The notes beneath the pieces are model-generated. The model did no database searches. It was given only the letters and a program-made list of their open reading frames with translations, and was not told the origin of the DNA. A program made the position numbers and the translations under genes. This document shows positions 49,401-61,962 of a DNA stretch of 64,000 nt, one piece after another; the stretch's first letter is position 1; every line of letters begins with the position of its first letter. Location of the stretch: NCBI GenBank assembly GCA_021464245.1, contig JADCRB010000013.1:9416095-9480094 (forward strand), read 5' to 3'. The stretch is from Carallia brachiata (taxonomy: Eukaryota; Streptophyta; Magnoliopsida; Malpighiales; Rhizophoraceae).

Positions 49401-50312
49401 CGGTGAGTCTATTTGAGCTGAGCTTGTTATCGCTTATGATTACATGCACAATTCTTTTTGTCCCATTTGAGAAAATTGCCAGTTACGTTTTGCTTATTCA
49501 TGTCTTTTGAAGTTCTACCAACAATATCATGTTCTAGCTTTGATGTCATCAAAAGGAACTTATGCATGTTTTGATGTCCAAGTAGATGAACCAGAACCTT
49601 TTTTCGTAGAAATGCCTTGACAATCAGAAAAAAGACCTTCATTGGCTGCATTTTAGTTGTGTATTTCTTCAAACTGCAAAATTGAATTTTTTCGGTTTGA
49701 CTCATGCATATAATCGTTGGATTTAAATTATTGGCCTGAATAGCATCTTATGGGATTTGCACAGGGAAGGACATCAAGAAGTTGAAACTGAAGTCTCTCC
49801 GGAAACATATTGGCCTAGTCCAGCAAGAGCCGGCCCTTTTTGCAACATCAATATATGAAAACATTCTGTATGGAAAGGAAGGAGCCTCCGAAGGAGAAGT
49901 GATTGAAGCAGCTAAGCTTGCTAATGCTCATAGTTTCATCAGTGCCCTTCCTGAAGGCTACTCAACTAAGGTTGGTGAACGAGGGGTGCAACTTTCTGGT
50001 GGCCAAAAGCAAAGAGTAGCCATTGCCCGAGCAGTCCTAAAGAACCCGGAAATCTTGCTATTAGATGAAGCCACTAGTGCTCTAGACGTGGAGTCGGAGC
50101 GAATCGTGCAACAAGCTCTAGACAGGCTGATGAGGAACCGGACAACAGTCATGGTGGCTCATAGGTTGTCCACCATAAAAAATGCAGATCAGATATCAGT
50201 TATACAAGATGGGAAAGTTATAGAGCAAGGGACTCATTCTAGTCTGGTGGAGAACAAAAATGGAGCATATTTTAAGTTAATCAATCTTCAACAACAACAA
50301 CAGCATCAATGA
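40465..50312 (+). CDS. ABCB2: ABCB2-type full-size ABC transporter, 12 exons, with two frameshifts in exon 6
   Basis: Exons: 40465-40731, 41157-41211, 41364-41539, 42402-42602, 44588-44847, 45201-45738, 46281-46660, 47445-47860, 48274-48515, 48595-48842, 48990-49402, 49765-50312. All are GT-AG with matching phases. The product would be about 1247 residues in TMD-NBD-TMD-NBD order. NBD1 has [10 protein letters not shown] (near 403), [14 protein letters not shown] and [15 protein letters not shown]2 has [10 protein letters not shown] (near 1038), [14 protein letters not shown] and [12 protein letters not shown]. Sequence such as [21 protein letters not shown] and [17 protein letters not shown] places it with plant ABCB2 (P-glycoprotein 2), a plasma-membrane exporter whose substrate is uncertain. 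As read, exon 6 loses 2 bases near 45283-45289 and 1 near 45433-45436. The frame stops at 45346, before Walker A of NBD1; all other exons are intact. Confidence 0.9.
42603..44587 (+). other. ABCB2 intron 4 (2.0 kb)
   Basis: Longest intron of the gene, AT-rich. Two short stretches, about 43809-43830 (AACTGGTTCAACCAAAAACC) and 44040-44215 (mixed composition, GAACTAAACCGGGAGG), look like pieces of an old element but could not be bounded. Confidence 0.6.
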
Positions 50313-53300
50313 TGACATGAATGACAAAGTGCCATAATTATTTAGGCTTGGTGCTTTCTTCATCCTTTCAACCTGTTTCTCCTTTTCACCATATATGTTT
50401 GGATTTGATGTATTGAATAGTTTTTTCTATGTGGGGTTTATAAGAAGATAATAATCATCACAAATGCTAAGGTAATTTGTATGGTATAATTATGAGGTTT
50501 TGCTTCTTCTTCTTTTTTTTTTTTTTTGGTTTTTATGATTCCATATATTTCTGGTTTTGTGGGGGTTGATGAGTTCGTGTTTCCATGTTTCTGTTTTATC
50601 AATCCAGAAGCGGAAGTCAATTAGAGCATAGCTGTACAAAAGATTCAGATTCTTGTCCTCAGGGATCAACTTAGTCCAAAATATGCAGTTTATTTTGAGC
50701 CCTTTATTAATCTAAAAGGGAAAGAGTGTATGTGTGTGTGCGCCCGTCCGTGAGTCTATCATCGATAGTTTTTTCTTTCTTTTTCTTTGTTTTTGCTTTT
50801 TACATTCTTTAAAATGAAAAACTAGGATAATAATCTATTATCCTGTCAGGAAGTATCGTTATTTTATGTCTAGAAAGCAAAAAGACTGGATAATTACAGT
50901 ATTTTTTGTGTTAAGTAATGAGTTATAAATTTAGTTCTATCACTTTACTCTAATAAAATTCTATCACTTAATTCTAATAGAATTCAAATTTATAATCTTT
51001 CACACAATTAGTGATATGGTTTTTTTGATGTTTTAAGGCGTTACTTCTTTGGCTTGTGAATTAATGCATAAACTTGTTTAAATTAAGTACTTATGATGAT
51101 TAGCCAACCTGATAAAAATTGGCAGCCTTGGAAGATGCTGAGAACCTGGCAAACAGCCATTCTTAATAAATGCATCACCGCTGGCGGTTCAATCGTCCTG
51201 AAGATTGCCATTTGACTTTGAAAAATCTTTTACATCGACTTTAAATTTCTTCTTAGATAAGTTCGAAATGTTTGGTTTTCAAGCGACATTTTTTAATTTT
51301 CATTACGTGTGGACTTTGGCTGTGTCTTGATATAATGATAAAAGTTATTTTATTGTGTCTGAAGGCAGAAAGAGAAAGGGAGCCAATAGATTCAAATTTC
51401 CCCTCCCACCCTCCAAATGTCTTTTTATATATATCTTTCAATATCGTTGCCCATTTTATACACAATTGGATCCACTCCCTCCACTCGTTATATTTATTTA
51501 TTCAAACAATTTGGAAGCTTTGTCAACTTTGCATCAGCCCATGGACTATTTGCCAACCTTTTTTATTTTTTTCAACCAGAAAATTTAGTAGCAATGCAGT
51601 AAAAATAATGCGGTAGACGTGCGTTAATGTGACGACAGTGAAATAATTTGGTGAAAGATATAAAATATGATCTATGCGAAAGAAAAAAAAAAGGTAAAAA
51701 AAAGGGAATCCCTTTAATTTGTTTCCATTTCAGGAAGTCACGATTGACTAATATCCTCCACAAAAGTAGCCATTGAAGTTATGTATCAACTATCAACACA
51801 AGAAAAGGAATGGATTTGAACTTTGATGTGTTACATTAGACGAAATTAATAGAAAAAAAGTTCGTCGAGATTTCATTTTAAAAATGGAGAAAGCATGTGA
51901 CACTGTCGAACACAGCGATCGATGACTAAAGTGGCAGTGTCACTGTATCAATGGAGGGGTTGGATGGGCTCCAACCCGGCCTAGGTCCCAAGCCCAAACC
52001 TTAGTAGTATGATGGGAGCACCGAATTCTGTTCAGATGGTTGAGAGCCATTGTCTCTAACACTTAAGTTTAAATTTCGAATCTCAAACCTACCACTCATC
52101 ATCTTCTCCTCTTCGTGTCAAGCTATCAATTTTGATAGACAAAAAAAAAAGGTAGTGTGATTTGTTTATTCACTGTAACAAATATTTGTGAGTTTCTTTG
52201 ACATAATTAATATTATTGTTTCATTTACCTGCATATTTATTGTTTTTATTGTTATGTTTATACATATAAATTTCTCCCTACAATAAGTTTTTCTAAACGT
52301 AGACCTACTTGAAGGTCACTGGTTAAATAGTGGAAACAATTTACCTTTTTTTATTTCAAATTAAAGATAAGGTTACATTAATGCGTGAAAAAAAAATAAT
52401 TACACATATTTGGACAGTTTTTTTAACTGTGATATTTACTTCGAAAAATACACGTGGAAAAGAATTCCAAGGACAATGATCGCAGCCTCCACATAGTAAA
52501 ATTTTCAAGCGCTTATTATAGCAATAGTTATTTATTATTTATTGGTCATTACTTCTTTTGGTACATATTATTGGTCATTAGTTAGGTTCCCTGTAAAATC
52601 ACAAATCCTCAGCAGTGATGCAACGAGAAAAGGTCAATTACGAATGCACAGTTTAAAATAATTGCAGACGCTAAGTGGTGTTTTTTTTTTTACCAAAATT
52701 AGAGTCCAAATTAAGTTGAACTTTGGTATGACATAGAAAACATTACCATTAACAACAGAGCAGCAAACACTTGGCGTTGCCATTGGGATGAGAATAAGGG
52801 GAAGAAAGAAAAAAAAAAAGAAAAAGAGAAAGAGACAGAGAGAGAACAAAATTAACCTAGTGTGGATGATGGGGTAAGAATTCGTATGCCATGCAATAAT
52901 GTTGTGAATATCAACAATACATCCTAAAAAGGTTGTTTCTGTAATTCAAGATCGTGACTTTTTGATTATAATAGAATAATATTAATTGTTACATCAAAAC
53001 GCACCTTTCACGTAACACAGCCAAATGCGGGAGATAAATTAGCATTCCCATGCAATTTTAACCACAAGATAAATTGACTTCACGGTAAACAAATCGTGCG
53101 AATGTTGAAGTAATATTTTGGGAACATGCGAACACAAGGTGATTCTGTATGGGTCCGAGGCCAAGAACCATGCGAACACATGTAGATTTCTTAAAATTTT
53201 TTCGAAGTTGAGGATTTCCATAAAATTTGCTTTTTGTGTCAAAAAGAGTGATGGGCACATAAGTTCCACGCGGAGTTGATTTCTAATCTCTTGAGAATGT

Positions 53301-55014
53301 TTGTTGTTAGTGTATTTTTAATGTGAAAGGAAAGATCACACGTAGAAAAGAGAAAGAGATTGTAAAAATCTTATAAATAGAAACACTTGACATATGTTTA
53401 ATTAGTCTTACTTAGTCTTAAAGGGAAGTTTATAGTGAAGTGCAATGCGCGATGCATAGGTGCATTTTAGACATTTTTGTAAACGCATTTAGTACTTGGG
53501 CACGTCTGTGTGATTATATGATAATTAAATCCCTTCGGTTTCTGTTGTCCAATTAACTGTCTATCCAAATGACTGCCCTTGATGGTTATGTCGAACAACA
53601 ATTACAAGCCCAATTGTTTTGATTGTTTAAATGAACGTGTTCCAAACTTAACTACCCCTACAAAATACTATTGAAGGATCTATAATGTTTGGGTTTTACT
53701 GAAAAAAAAAAAACACAATTAGTAATAACAATACTGCAAACTTTGCTTGTATCTTGATTTCACAATATGCAAGTGTAAGTGTAATCAAAAGTTTCATTTT
53801 ATCTTAAAAGAAAATTCGCGTAGATTTTATCGCAGAAATTGAAACATAAATATCATCTTAAGAATAGTGGCGTTTAACACACAAATTAAAACAATACTAC
53901 AGTTTTCAAATTCCAGTTTTTAATTCCAGATTCCAATACCACCATTTCTTGCATCTGCCATGGTTGAACCAACATACCCATAAGATGATCACTTAACCGG
54001 TACATTTCGAATTTGAAAAATAATTCAAAAATTTGTGATATAACTTAAGGAATTAACGTAACGATTTTGCTTCCTTGGTGTTCAAGAAACTACGTTACCC
54101 GTAAAAGGTGCTTTAATTTGGTGAATTGGTGATCAACCATTCAGAGACAACATTGAGAGAGCAGTTAGAGCATATCTACAGTGTGTATAACTATATATAT
54201 TGTTGATAATTCATCATGTTTGACATTTTGAGACATTAACGTAGAAGACTAGGATTTCTGAATTGATAGTTGCGACTTGCAAACAGAAATGGCAAAATTA
54301 ATTCATGACCAGGGGTGGGGATGAAGGGATTAATTAAGGTTATATATAAATATTTGAATCAATAAGCAGAATTGATGGGGCCCAAGTATAGCTTAAACTA
54401 TATGGGTGTTGTTGGCTAAATATATCTTGCATGCACGATGCACAACTTTAAAATGCGATACCAATATATAAAAGGTAGCATAGATCAGAGAAGATAGCCA
54501 ACTAAAGAGACAGAAAGCAAACTTTACGTATTTGTGTGCGCGCATGTGTGTGAATATAGATGAATATAAATAAAAAACAAAATTTTGATTTGTACATAGT
54601 CGAAACATACGTATAAATAACAATTTTTAAATTTTATTTTCACGGTGCTTTAATTTCAAATTTAAAGTTTGATGGGTAAATTTCCAAGGAGTCTAAACCT
54701 CAAAAAACAGGCATCCTTCAAACAAACAACATTAAGACGAATCACTAGCAACATAATTAAGACAATGCTCTGCATAGATGATACTAATTTATATGGCAGT
54801 TGCTGCCAAACGTTGATAACCAATATCATTTATTATGAAGCATCTCTGGTGGTCATTGTTGTTGTTTCTGTTTTTCTTTTTCCATTCCCGGCCTCTCGGA
54901 TTTTATACTCCGGATTTCTAAAACAAAGTCCGTCAGATATATCAGTACCAAAAGATTATATATTGCCATCAAACACGCTCGAAGAGCACAAAGATACTAT
55001 ATCATATTAATTAG
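50313..55014. other. ABCB2 3' UTR and intergenic DNA
   Basis: The first 200-300 bases should hold the ABCB2 3' UTR. The rest shows no gene. Minor items: a GT run near 50730-50741, a GA-rich tract at 52803-52846, and a weak tRNA-like stretch at about 52030-52090. Confidence 0.5.
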
Positions 55015-55170
55015 TATAAGGGTTGGCATTCGGATGAGAGATCACGGGTTCAAACCCTACCAAGTTAAGTGGTGGGATTAAACGTATACTGGTCCGTCGG
55101 GTGTGAATTGTCGTGTTGCTTGTTAGGTTCGTGAAACTTGCCTTTTCACGAGTTTACATGCGCTCATCTA
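55015..55170 (+). mobile_element. tRNA-derived SINE-like fragment upstream of the MYB gene
   Basis: GGGTTGGCATTCGGATGAGAG is followed by CACGGGTTCAAACCCTACC. GGTTCAAACCC fits the pol III B-box consensus exactly; the A-box is only approximate. It lies about 0.6 kb upstream of the MYB start. No tail or target duplication was identified, and it does not fold as a full tRNA. Confidence 0.45.
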
Positions 55171-55702
55171 GCGCAATTCCCCCTAATAAGGATCTGTAAG
55201 ACACCACCCTAGTTAGCCATTTAAAGAAATTATGATTATAGTAATTAGCAACAATAATTTTAAAGGAGTTCATACTAATTGATCAAATATAAAGGTCAAA
55301 TTCACTTTCTTACAAATTCTGCCATATTTAACACCTCAGCAAAACATGACATCTGCACTACCTAATTTCGATTATCGGTTCTGGCTTTTTGTGTTGAATA
55401 ATGCCTAACTGATAATTACCACATGACTTCCCCTATATTACCTTGATTTGGAAGTCATGCATATGCATTGATTTATATAAAATGACACTGAAGAAAAAAG
55501 AAAAAAAAATGATCACTATCTTGCAGATTACGTCTTCCCTGAATCTATATAAGCGGCTATGCCTCAGAAAGTCATTAAAAGCAATAGCTTCCGTGTTAAA
55601 TAAAAACGGCCCTTTAAGTGCACATCAAATCTGGACCTACCCTCTTGGAATTACTCCCATATGTACGATACTCTTCTGATAAATTTCTGAGAACCCCACA
55701 TA
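55171..55702. other. Putative promoter region of the MYB gene
   Basis: AT-rich upstream DNA. CTATATAAGC at 55545-55554 could serve as a TATA box about 150 bases before the start codon. Confidence 0.4.
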
Positions 55703-56879
55703 ATGGTTAGATCTCCATGTTGTTCTGACGTTAACTTGAAGAAGGGGCCGTGGACACCAGAAGAAGATGAGAAGCTAATTGAGTGTGTTAACAGGAACGG
55801 CCACTCCAATTGGAAACAAGTCCCAAAGCTTGCAGGGCTGAACAGGTGTGGGAAGAGTTGCCGGTTGCGGTGGACGAATTATCTGAGGCCTGATATCAAG
55901 AGAGGAAGATTCACAGAGGAAGAAGAGCGAGTTATCATCAACCTCCATTCTGTCATTGGAAACAAGTATGCATTTTTCTTATACCCTTGTTTTGGTTTGC
56001 TTCTCAAGCTTCTATGCCTGAGAATCCAAAATCTGATGCTTCTATTTAATTAGCAGTTTGTATCAAATGTTATTGTTCATATAGTCCTGAAAAGGTCTAT
56101 CCTTTTTCACTATGACATGAACTTCCAGATGGTCAAGGATTGCTGCGCATCTTCCGGGGAGGACAGACAATGAAATCAAGAACTTCTGGAACACTCACAT
56201 AAGGAGGAAACTACTGCAAATGGGAATTGATCCAAACACTCACAAGCCGAGAACTGATTTCAATTATCTCCTGAATCTATCTCAGTTGCTAGCTGCGACA
56301 AGATCAAGTCCCTGGAACAATCTACTTATGTTACAGGCAGATGCCACAAAACTAGCAAAACTCCAGCTGTTGCAAAATCTACTGCAGATTATGAACACTA
56401 GCACACTTCAAAACTTAGAGAACTCAAGTCTCTTAGGATCACTAAACATTGACCCAGCTGAAGGACTACTCAATGGAACAATTGCAGGCAACCTCTACTC
56501 TGAGGAACCAACCCCAGAAGTCGTTGGCTTTCTAAATCGTTCCGAAGCACCTCAATTGTGCAGTGATCTCCAAGCTGCCGAAAATTCATGGACGTGCTAT
56601 GCGGGTGGCCTTGACACAGGGAGCCTCAATACGAAGAACAGCAGCTTGAGCAGTTCCTATGAATGTAATATTCAAGCAGAAAGCAATCCTCCCAAATTGG
56701 TATCAGCCTCAGCGTCACCTGAGGCTTCTATTGTTAATGAAACAGAAAGCAATGCCAACCCATCAAACTACTCCACCAGTTCACCTGCTTCCACTATCTT
56801 TGAAGCTTGGGACAAAATATTGGAAGATGAAGCCAGTGGCTCTTGTTGGAAAGACATTCTAGAGTATGCATCTACCTAA
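55703..56879 (+). CDS. R2R3-MYB transcription factor, 337 aa, two exons
   Basis: Exons 55703-55965 and 56129-56879 join in frame to 337 residues. R2 is about residues 14-61 ([33 protein letters not shown]). R3 is about 67-112 ([40 protein letters not shown]), with Phe in place of the first R3 Trp, as is usual in plants. After R3 comes [16 protein letters not shown], shared by several abiotic-stress and cuticle/suberin subgroups (MYB9/107/39, 53/92/93, 41/74/102). Then a Gln/Leu-rich helix-like stretch [17 protein letters not shown] and an acidic end with [10 protein letters not shown], a plausible activation region. No bHLH-interaction signature was noticed. Only the R3 intron is present; the usual R2 intron is missing. 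Subgroup not settled. Confidence 0.9.
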
Positions 56880-59017
56880 ATTGGCTTTTTACCCTCTTCA
56901 TGTTATAGCAAAAACATCGTTAAACGTTTGTTTTCTATCTGGTGTTACAGTTTAATAGCATCATCGTGATGATCGCCAAGCTCCCAACTAGAAGGATCAC
57001 TTTATGCTGCGTAAATTGTTCAGTCGAGACTCGTTGCAATTGTTATGCTTGTTTCTATTTGTTCTTATTGAGAGGCGAAGAGTATGTAATAGTATTATTG
57101 TAAGCATAATACTCCATTGTAGTGTAGGAGTCTGCACAGAGACGACCTTCTATGCGACTAGCTTCTTTCTAAGATTAAATAATACCAATATGTAAGGTTG
57201 AATCCAGATTCATTCAATCTTTGAAATGTTCACTGTATGGAAGACATTATTTATTTTGTCACTTAAATCTGTCTCACGATTGCAAGTTTGTCATTTTTGC
57301 AGAAAAACTGGTCAGTTCATAGTATGACTTTACGAATATATATATATAAATCCAACTAATTGCATCATCAAAAGATTTGAGTTGATGAGATTAGCCGAAG
57401 CTCCAACAACTCAATCTGTTACGTGCATCCAACAAAGGCATTCTACATACATTTTTTTTTTTTTTTAAACCTGAGATGGCTTCAACTTCGATACGGGTTT
57501 GACTTTGTTCGAAGACCTTTGTTTTTTGGTCGGTCTTCAATCGTAACATCAGTTCAGCCTTCATGACATCAATGATTTGATTTAGGGTTTAGAAATTAAA
57601 TGAATCTTAATTTAGGTACTACAGAGTCATAACATTTAGGTGATATTTTTTTACGTCCAATTCAAGAAATTGACTGTAATTAATTTGTAGCCAAACGGTT
57701 ATCAACCTTTACCAAGCAAACCGCCCACGTTGAGATCTTCACTTGTCACTTTCTTCTCTTCTAGTAGTTGATATGTGGTTATGGCACTACATCCTGAAGG
57801 CATTTAGATTTTTTTCTTTTTTGGTCATTTGGAGCTGATAGCACAGTAATTAGGAGATAGGGGAGAGTAAGGGAGAGATTTGGGGCTCACAGATCTTTTA
57901 GTCAGGCGAACTCCAGACCTTGAAGTTGGAGGCATTAAGATTGATTTACAAGCAACCCCTACAGGCAGCCTCCTTATAACCAGAAGTTACCCATAAAACC
58001 AGAATAATTTTATCTTGACGACGAAAAGACTAAGAAAATAAAGGACATATTCTTCAAAGAACACCTAACTCCTCAAATCGAATTTATGATCTAGATGGAT
58101 AAGCTAACTTTGCAGCCTGATAATTCCAAGTTCACAAGCCATCCAAAAAATTAACATATATCTGCGCCAGAATGATACTGTTCATACCCCAAAACATAAA
58201 CAAATGAAATTGAAACTCTATGATAATCAAATAGTGACCCTATAATAAGAAAATAAGAGCAACATAATACTCGTACTAAAGCTGACCAAAAAAAAATCTC
58301 AGTTCATCAAAGGCTTACTTCAGATCAACATTTAAACATCCTGAGTCAACTCTTCAACATATGCAAAACCTATCATTCCAACAGATTTTTGGTCATATAT
58401 AGAAGCCATCTTAAGTGAAAAATCTTGATCTTTCAGTACCGCAATTTAATATACCACAAGCAGTCACCAAGCGTGCCACATATTGTAAAATCTAGCCACA
58501 ACATTACTCAATCGCTAGGTTTAGGCCCAAGACAGAATTTCAGGCTACACACAAGAAGGATGCCGCCAGTGTCTCTCCTAAACGAACAAACCTCGATTCA
58601 TTGGTATATAGTTTCCAGAATAATTTACTTTCTAAAACCTATTACTTCCAATCGCCATTGACAATAAAAATGCCGTTTCATTAACCAAAAATTCATTTGA
58701 ACTCCTAGAAGTCATAGAGCGTGCACCTTTCTCCCATGGATAAGCCTGGAAAGGTTCCTAATTTTCTTGCATTCACAGGACACTCTAACTAGTAAACAAG
58801 TACACCGCATTGCAAAAGATACTTTTCAAGATTGAGATGCTACTAGCTAAAATATCTGTGCACTGGATCTTGTTAGAAATAAATAGTGACACAAGTAGCA
58901 CGAAAACACACAGCTTATGAGAAAAAGGCCAACCAAATACATAGTGCCAGATCAGAACAAGCATAATGCATTGCACTTTTGGCAAATATGTTCAGCTAAT
59001 TTGGGACTTCGAATTCA

Positions 59018-59054
59018 TTCTTAAACTCAGGCATTCATTCTCAAACTCAGGCAG
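59018..59054. repeat. Short tandem repeat, two 19-bp units
   Basis: CATTCTTAAACTCAGG is followed directly by CATTCATTCTCAAACTCAGG, i.e. two near-identical units. No function implied. Confidence 0.7.
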
Positions 59055-59448
59055 CCGCCTCAGAGATTCTAGTAATAAAGTGAAGACAGAGATGGGGAAT
59101 ACAACTTTTTACTATAGCCCATAAATTATATAGCAGCCTCTTGTCTCTGTCAATAAAGATCTGGTAGCTAAATGCCCACCCAATACAGATAGAATTTAAG
59201 ATCAATCATATGGTGTTCATGCAATAGCCTACACTAATCTAGAATTATGAAGTAAGATCAATAGTTTCTTCGAACATTCCTACCTGATTTGTAGTACTGT
59301 TTAAAATTCAACTCCTTTTTTCAATATTCCTAGACAGTGACAAGTGAAATTTCTAGACGTTATAAAAGGACCAGCATACAACTTCACATGAGCAATTGAA
59401 ATACTTGTCGAATCTCCAAGCCATTCAGAAAGCAGAGTTGCAGGTGCT

Positions 59449-59540
59449 CTTGAGAAAAGATGCTAAATCATTTCAAGCAAGAAAATGATTTAACTCCTGC
59501 GAGGGCATTTGATGTTCTCTTGAGAAAAGATGCTAAACTA
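59449..59540. repeat. 21-bp direct repeat, 68 bp apart, with an inverted pair between
   Basis: CTCTTGAGAAAAGATGCTAAA occurs at 59449 and again near 59517. Between them AAATCATTT and AAATGATTT form a small hairpin around CAAGCAAG. Confidence 0.7.
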
Positions 59541-60492
59541 AATAATAAGATTTCATGGCATGGAAATTTCACGGCAATAAATTTTTCAGCAACCAATAAC
59601 AATTAACAAAAAGCAAAGACTACATACTGCACAAATTGTAATTTTCAACACCATGGAACACGTCAACTTATCGCTTCAAGAACATAAAACATCAACTGCA
59701 TGGCAAAGCAATGCTCACCAGCAATGAAATCTTACACTATCATTAAACAGTACGAGAACTAGACTCACATAATCTTTATGAGAAATTATCAATACATATT
59801 TGTGTGCACTTTTGTTCCTCATCTTATAGCCAGAAAACCAAAATGACAAAAAGATGCCCAAACATTTTATTTTCATCCCATCACCACTTTCATTGGAATG
59901 CTAAAAATTTAGCAATACCAAGATCCAACCGCATTAGCTCTTCTGTCAACTAATTCTCAGTGAATCTAATAGATTCGAACATAAAGAGGGAAAAAAGGAG
60001 CACCATTTTAATCAACCCAGAGGGGGGGTAAGCAAGAAATCGAACAATCTAAGGGAATTTCAACTGTGGAAAAAGGTAATTCAATTTTCCAATGATGCTA
60101 AATTGACAAAAATAAACAACTTCTAAACAAAAGAAACACTGAAAAGGCTCAAAGTACAGCTTTAACTTTCCTAAAACCTCATAGAAGTACCTATCTCCAG
60201 AGCATCTGTTGATGGAATGTACATCTTAGCAATTGAAACACCAACCAAATTTTGTCAAAAGGCTAAAGCTAATGCCAAGAAATGGACCTACTTATTCCAC
60301 CACTGCACCACCTGCAACAACATACAAAAAATGACTCCATTTGGCACACCACTTAGCACAGTGATTCCCACATCCTCAACCAAAATCCACCCATCACCAA
60401 CCAAGCAAGCCACAATCAGTTCCTCGGGCAACCATTCGACCTTTCCCTTTTTTTTTGTCTTTTTCCATTTATTGTTGTTCTCCTTCTTCTTC

Positions 60493-60685
60493 TCAAACTT
60501 GAACAATTGGAGATTTCTCTTTCTCTTCCCCATCACTGCAAGAACTACTGCTCACCATTTTCCTAACCGCCCCATCACAACTACCCAACGTCTTCTGCCG
60601 CATGTCCAACTCGTGTTTCTCCTCACTATTTCCTCCACCCAAATTCTTCTCCACCAAATCTCTCTCCTTCCTGCTTACCAAACCC
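60493..60685 (-). other. Probable displaced C-terminal tail of the ITPK gene
   Basis: Directly after the ITPK frame ends, the neighbouring minus-strand frame stays open for about 64 codons, from [14 protein letters not shown] to SSSSCSDGEEKEKSPIVQV and a stop at 60493-60495. ITPK1 orthologues carry a few or a few tens of residues after the conserved FFW. One base would put this tail in frame. If so, the full protein is about 373 residues with an acidic, Ser-rich tail. Confidence 0.65.
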
Positions 60686-61607
60686 AAAAGAAGTCACTCA
60701 AAACAGTCTCATACCCAGGCATTTTCGCATAACCAGGAAAGTAGTTAATATCAATCACCAGGTACCTATTCCCAATCCTGGAATCCCTAATCACATCAAA
60801 GTTAAACAAGTTCAAATTCATAGCCTTTCTCAAACCCTTGGCAATACAATCAATAAAACTCTGGGGAGGCATTTGTGCATCCTCCAAATCCATCAATTCA
60901 TAGTACTTATCATCATTTCTGTCCTCATTAGTCAAATTGGATACCTGAGAGAAGGACAAAGAACCTTCCAGGCTCTTCAATTTCTCCTCGGGAACATCCG
61001 GCAGCGACTTCCGCTTCACGCACTTGACGAACTCGCCGACGACGTACACTTTAAAGATAACCCCGCCGTGATTGACGAATTCCTGCAGAACAATCGGCGG
61101 CTTCAGCTTGTTGAGGCCGTCGTGGTTGAAGACCAGCGACATTTTGTGCGACTTGGCGCTGCCGTCGGCGATTAAAGGCTTGGAAATCACCGGGTACTTG
61201 AGAAACTCCCACGACTGCGGATCGAAAAGCGTCTCCTTGTCGTAGATCACAATCTGCTTCGGGATCCCGAACGTGTCGGCGCCGGCCTCCACCTTCAGCT
61301 CCGCCACGACCTGTAGCATGGAGATTCTGTTGTGGAGCCGCTCGATGGCCGACGGCGCGTCGACCACGACGGCATTAGGGTTCCGAACCTGGTACTCCTC
61401 CAGCTGCCGCTTCCAATCCTCGCCGTACAGCTTGTGAATGACGCAATCAAACGGTCCCTGATCGGCCAACGGACGGTCAGGATCGATCTTGACAAGATCA
61501 ATCCCTCGTTCCTTGCAAACACTAATCAGCGATTCCTGGATAAAGCTGTGTTGCTTCTTCGGCAAAAGCGCGTACCCCACACCATATCGCCCCTTCTTCT
61601 CCGCCAT
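60675..61607 (-). CDS. ITPK1: Inositol-tetrakisphosphate 1-kinase (ITPK1-like), single exon
   Basis: One uninterrupted frame of 310 residues, without introns as in ITPK1 genes. It is an ATP-grasp enzyme that phosphorylates inositol tetra- and pentakisphosphates; plant ITPK1 also makes 5-InsP7 from phytate and so affects phosphate signalling. Visible family segments: [80 protein letters not shown], and [20 protein letters not shown] followed by [13 protein letters not shown], which includes the Mg-binding Asp and Asn residues. The frame ends FFWVW and stops, just after the conserved FFW. This looks like a one-base loss in a G-run (see the next entry); the core enzyme is complete. The first half is clearly GC-rich relative to the surroundings. 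Start chosen at the ATG 5' of the conserved N-terminus. Confidence 0.95.
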   Translation of the reverse strand: MAEKKGRYGVGYALLPKKQHSFIQESLISVCKERGIDLVKIDPDRPLADQGPFDCVIHKLYGEDWKRQLEEYQVRNPNAVVVDAPSAIERLHNRISMLQVVAELKVEAGADTFGIPKQIVIYDKETLFDPQSWEFLKYPVISKPLIADGSAKSHKMSLVFNHDGLNKLKPPIVLQEFVNHGGVIFKVYVVGEFVKCVKRKSLPDVPEEKLKSLEGSLSFSQVSNLTNEDRNDDKYYELMDLEDAQMPPQSFIDCIAKGLRKAMNLNLFNFDVIRDSRIGNRYLVIDINYFPGYAKMPGYETVLSDFFWVW

Positions 61608-61810
61608 TGATTACGATTACTTTCTTTAATCAAAAATCAAATCAAACGATCCACAAAATTTCCACAATCTTCACATCCAAATTATCCTTTTTCTTTTTTC
61701 TTTTCTTTTTTTTTTTCCCCTTCAAGTAATCAAAATCAAGAAACTGACAAGAGCTTTTGGTTTGATACACAAAAGTGTGTGCAAATGTGTGTGTTTGTGT
61801 GTATATAGAT

Positions 61811-61838
61811 ATATATTATATATATATATATATATATA
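61811..61838. repeat. (TA)n microsatellite upstream of ITPK
   Basis: An AT/TA run broken once by TT, about 205-230 bases upstream of the ITPK start codon. It might double as a TATA region for the minus strand; this is a guess. Confidence 0.8.
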
Positions 61839-61962
61839 GGTGTGCAATGGAACAGAGAGTGGAAAAAATTGTACTCACTAGGGTTAAGAGAGTGATCTTG
61901 GGAGAGAGAGGGGAAGTTTTGATAACGTAACCGGAGTTAAGGAAAGAAAAGATTTGGATGGG

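Larger units (their letters stand above)
56880..60492. other. Intergenic DNA between the convergent MYB and ITPK genes
   Basis: Contains the 3' UTRs of both genes: MYB from the left, ITPK (minus strand) from the right. From about 57.9 to 60.2 kb the base composition is more even than in other spacers, which might mean a long UTR or a non-coding transcript, but no coding exon was recognised. A T-run lies at 57452-57467. Confidence 0.45.

Noticed and set aside
55015..55100. tRNA gene
   Set aside because: A B-box is present, but no paired acceptor, D, anticodon and T arms can be built; a SINE head fits better.
60217..60732. 171-codon plus-strand open frame
   Set aside because: Antisense to the ITPK 3' end; its Ser/Thr/Pro- and Phe-rich composition is what the reverse of an acidic, Ser-rich coding tail would give.
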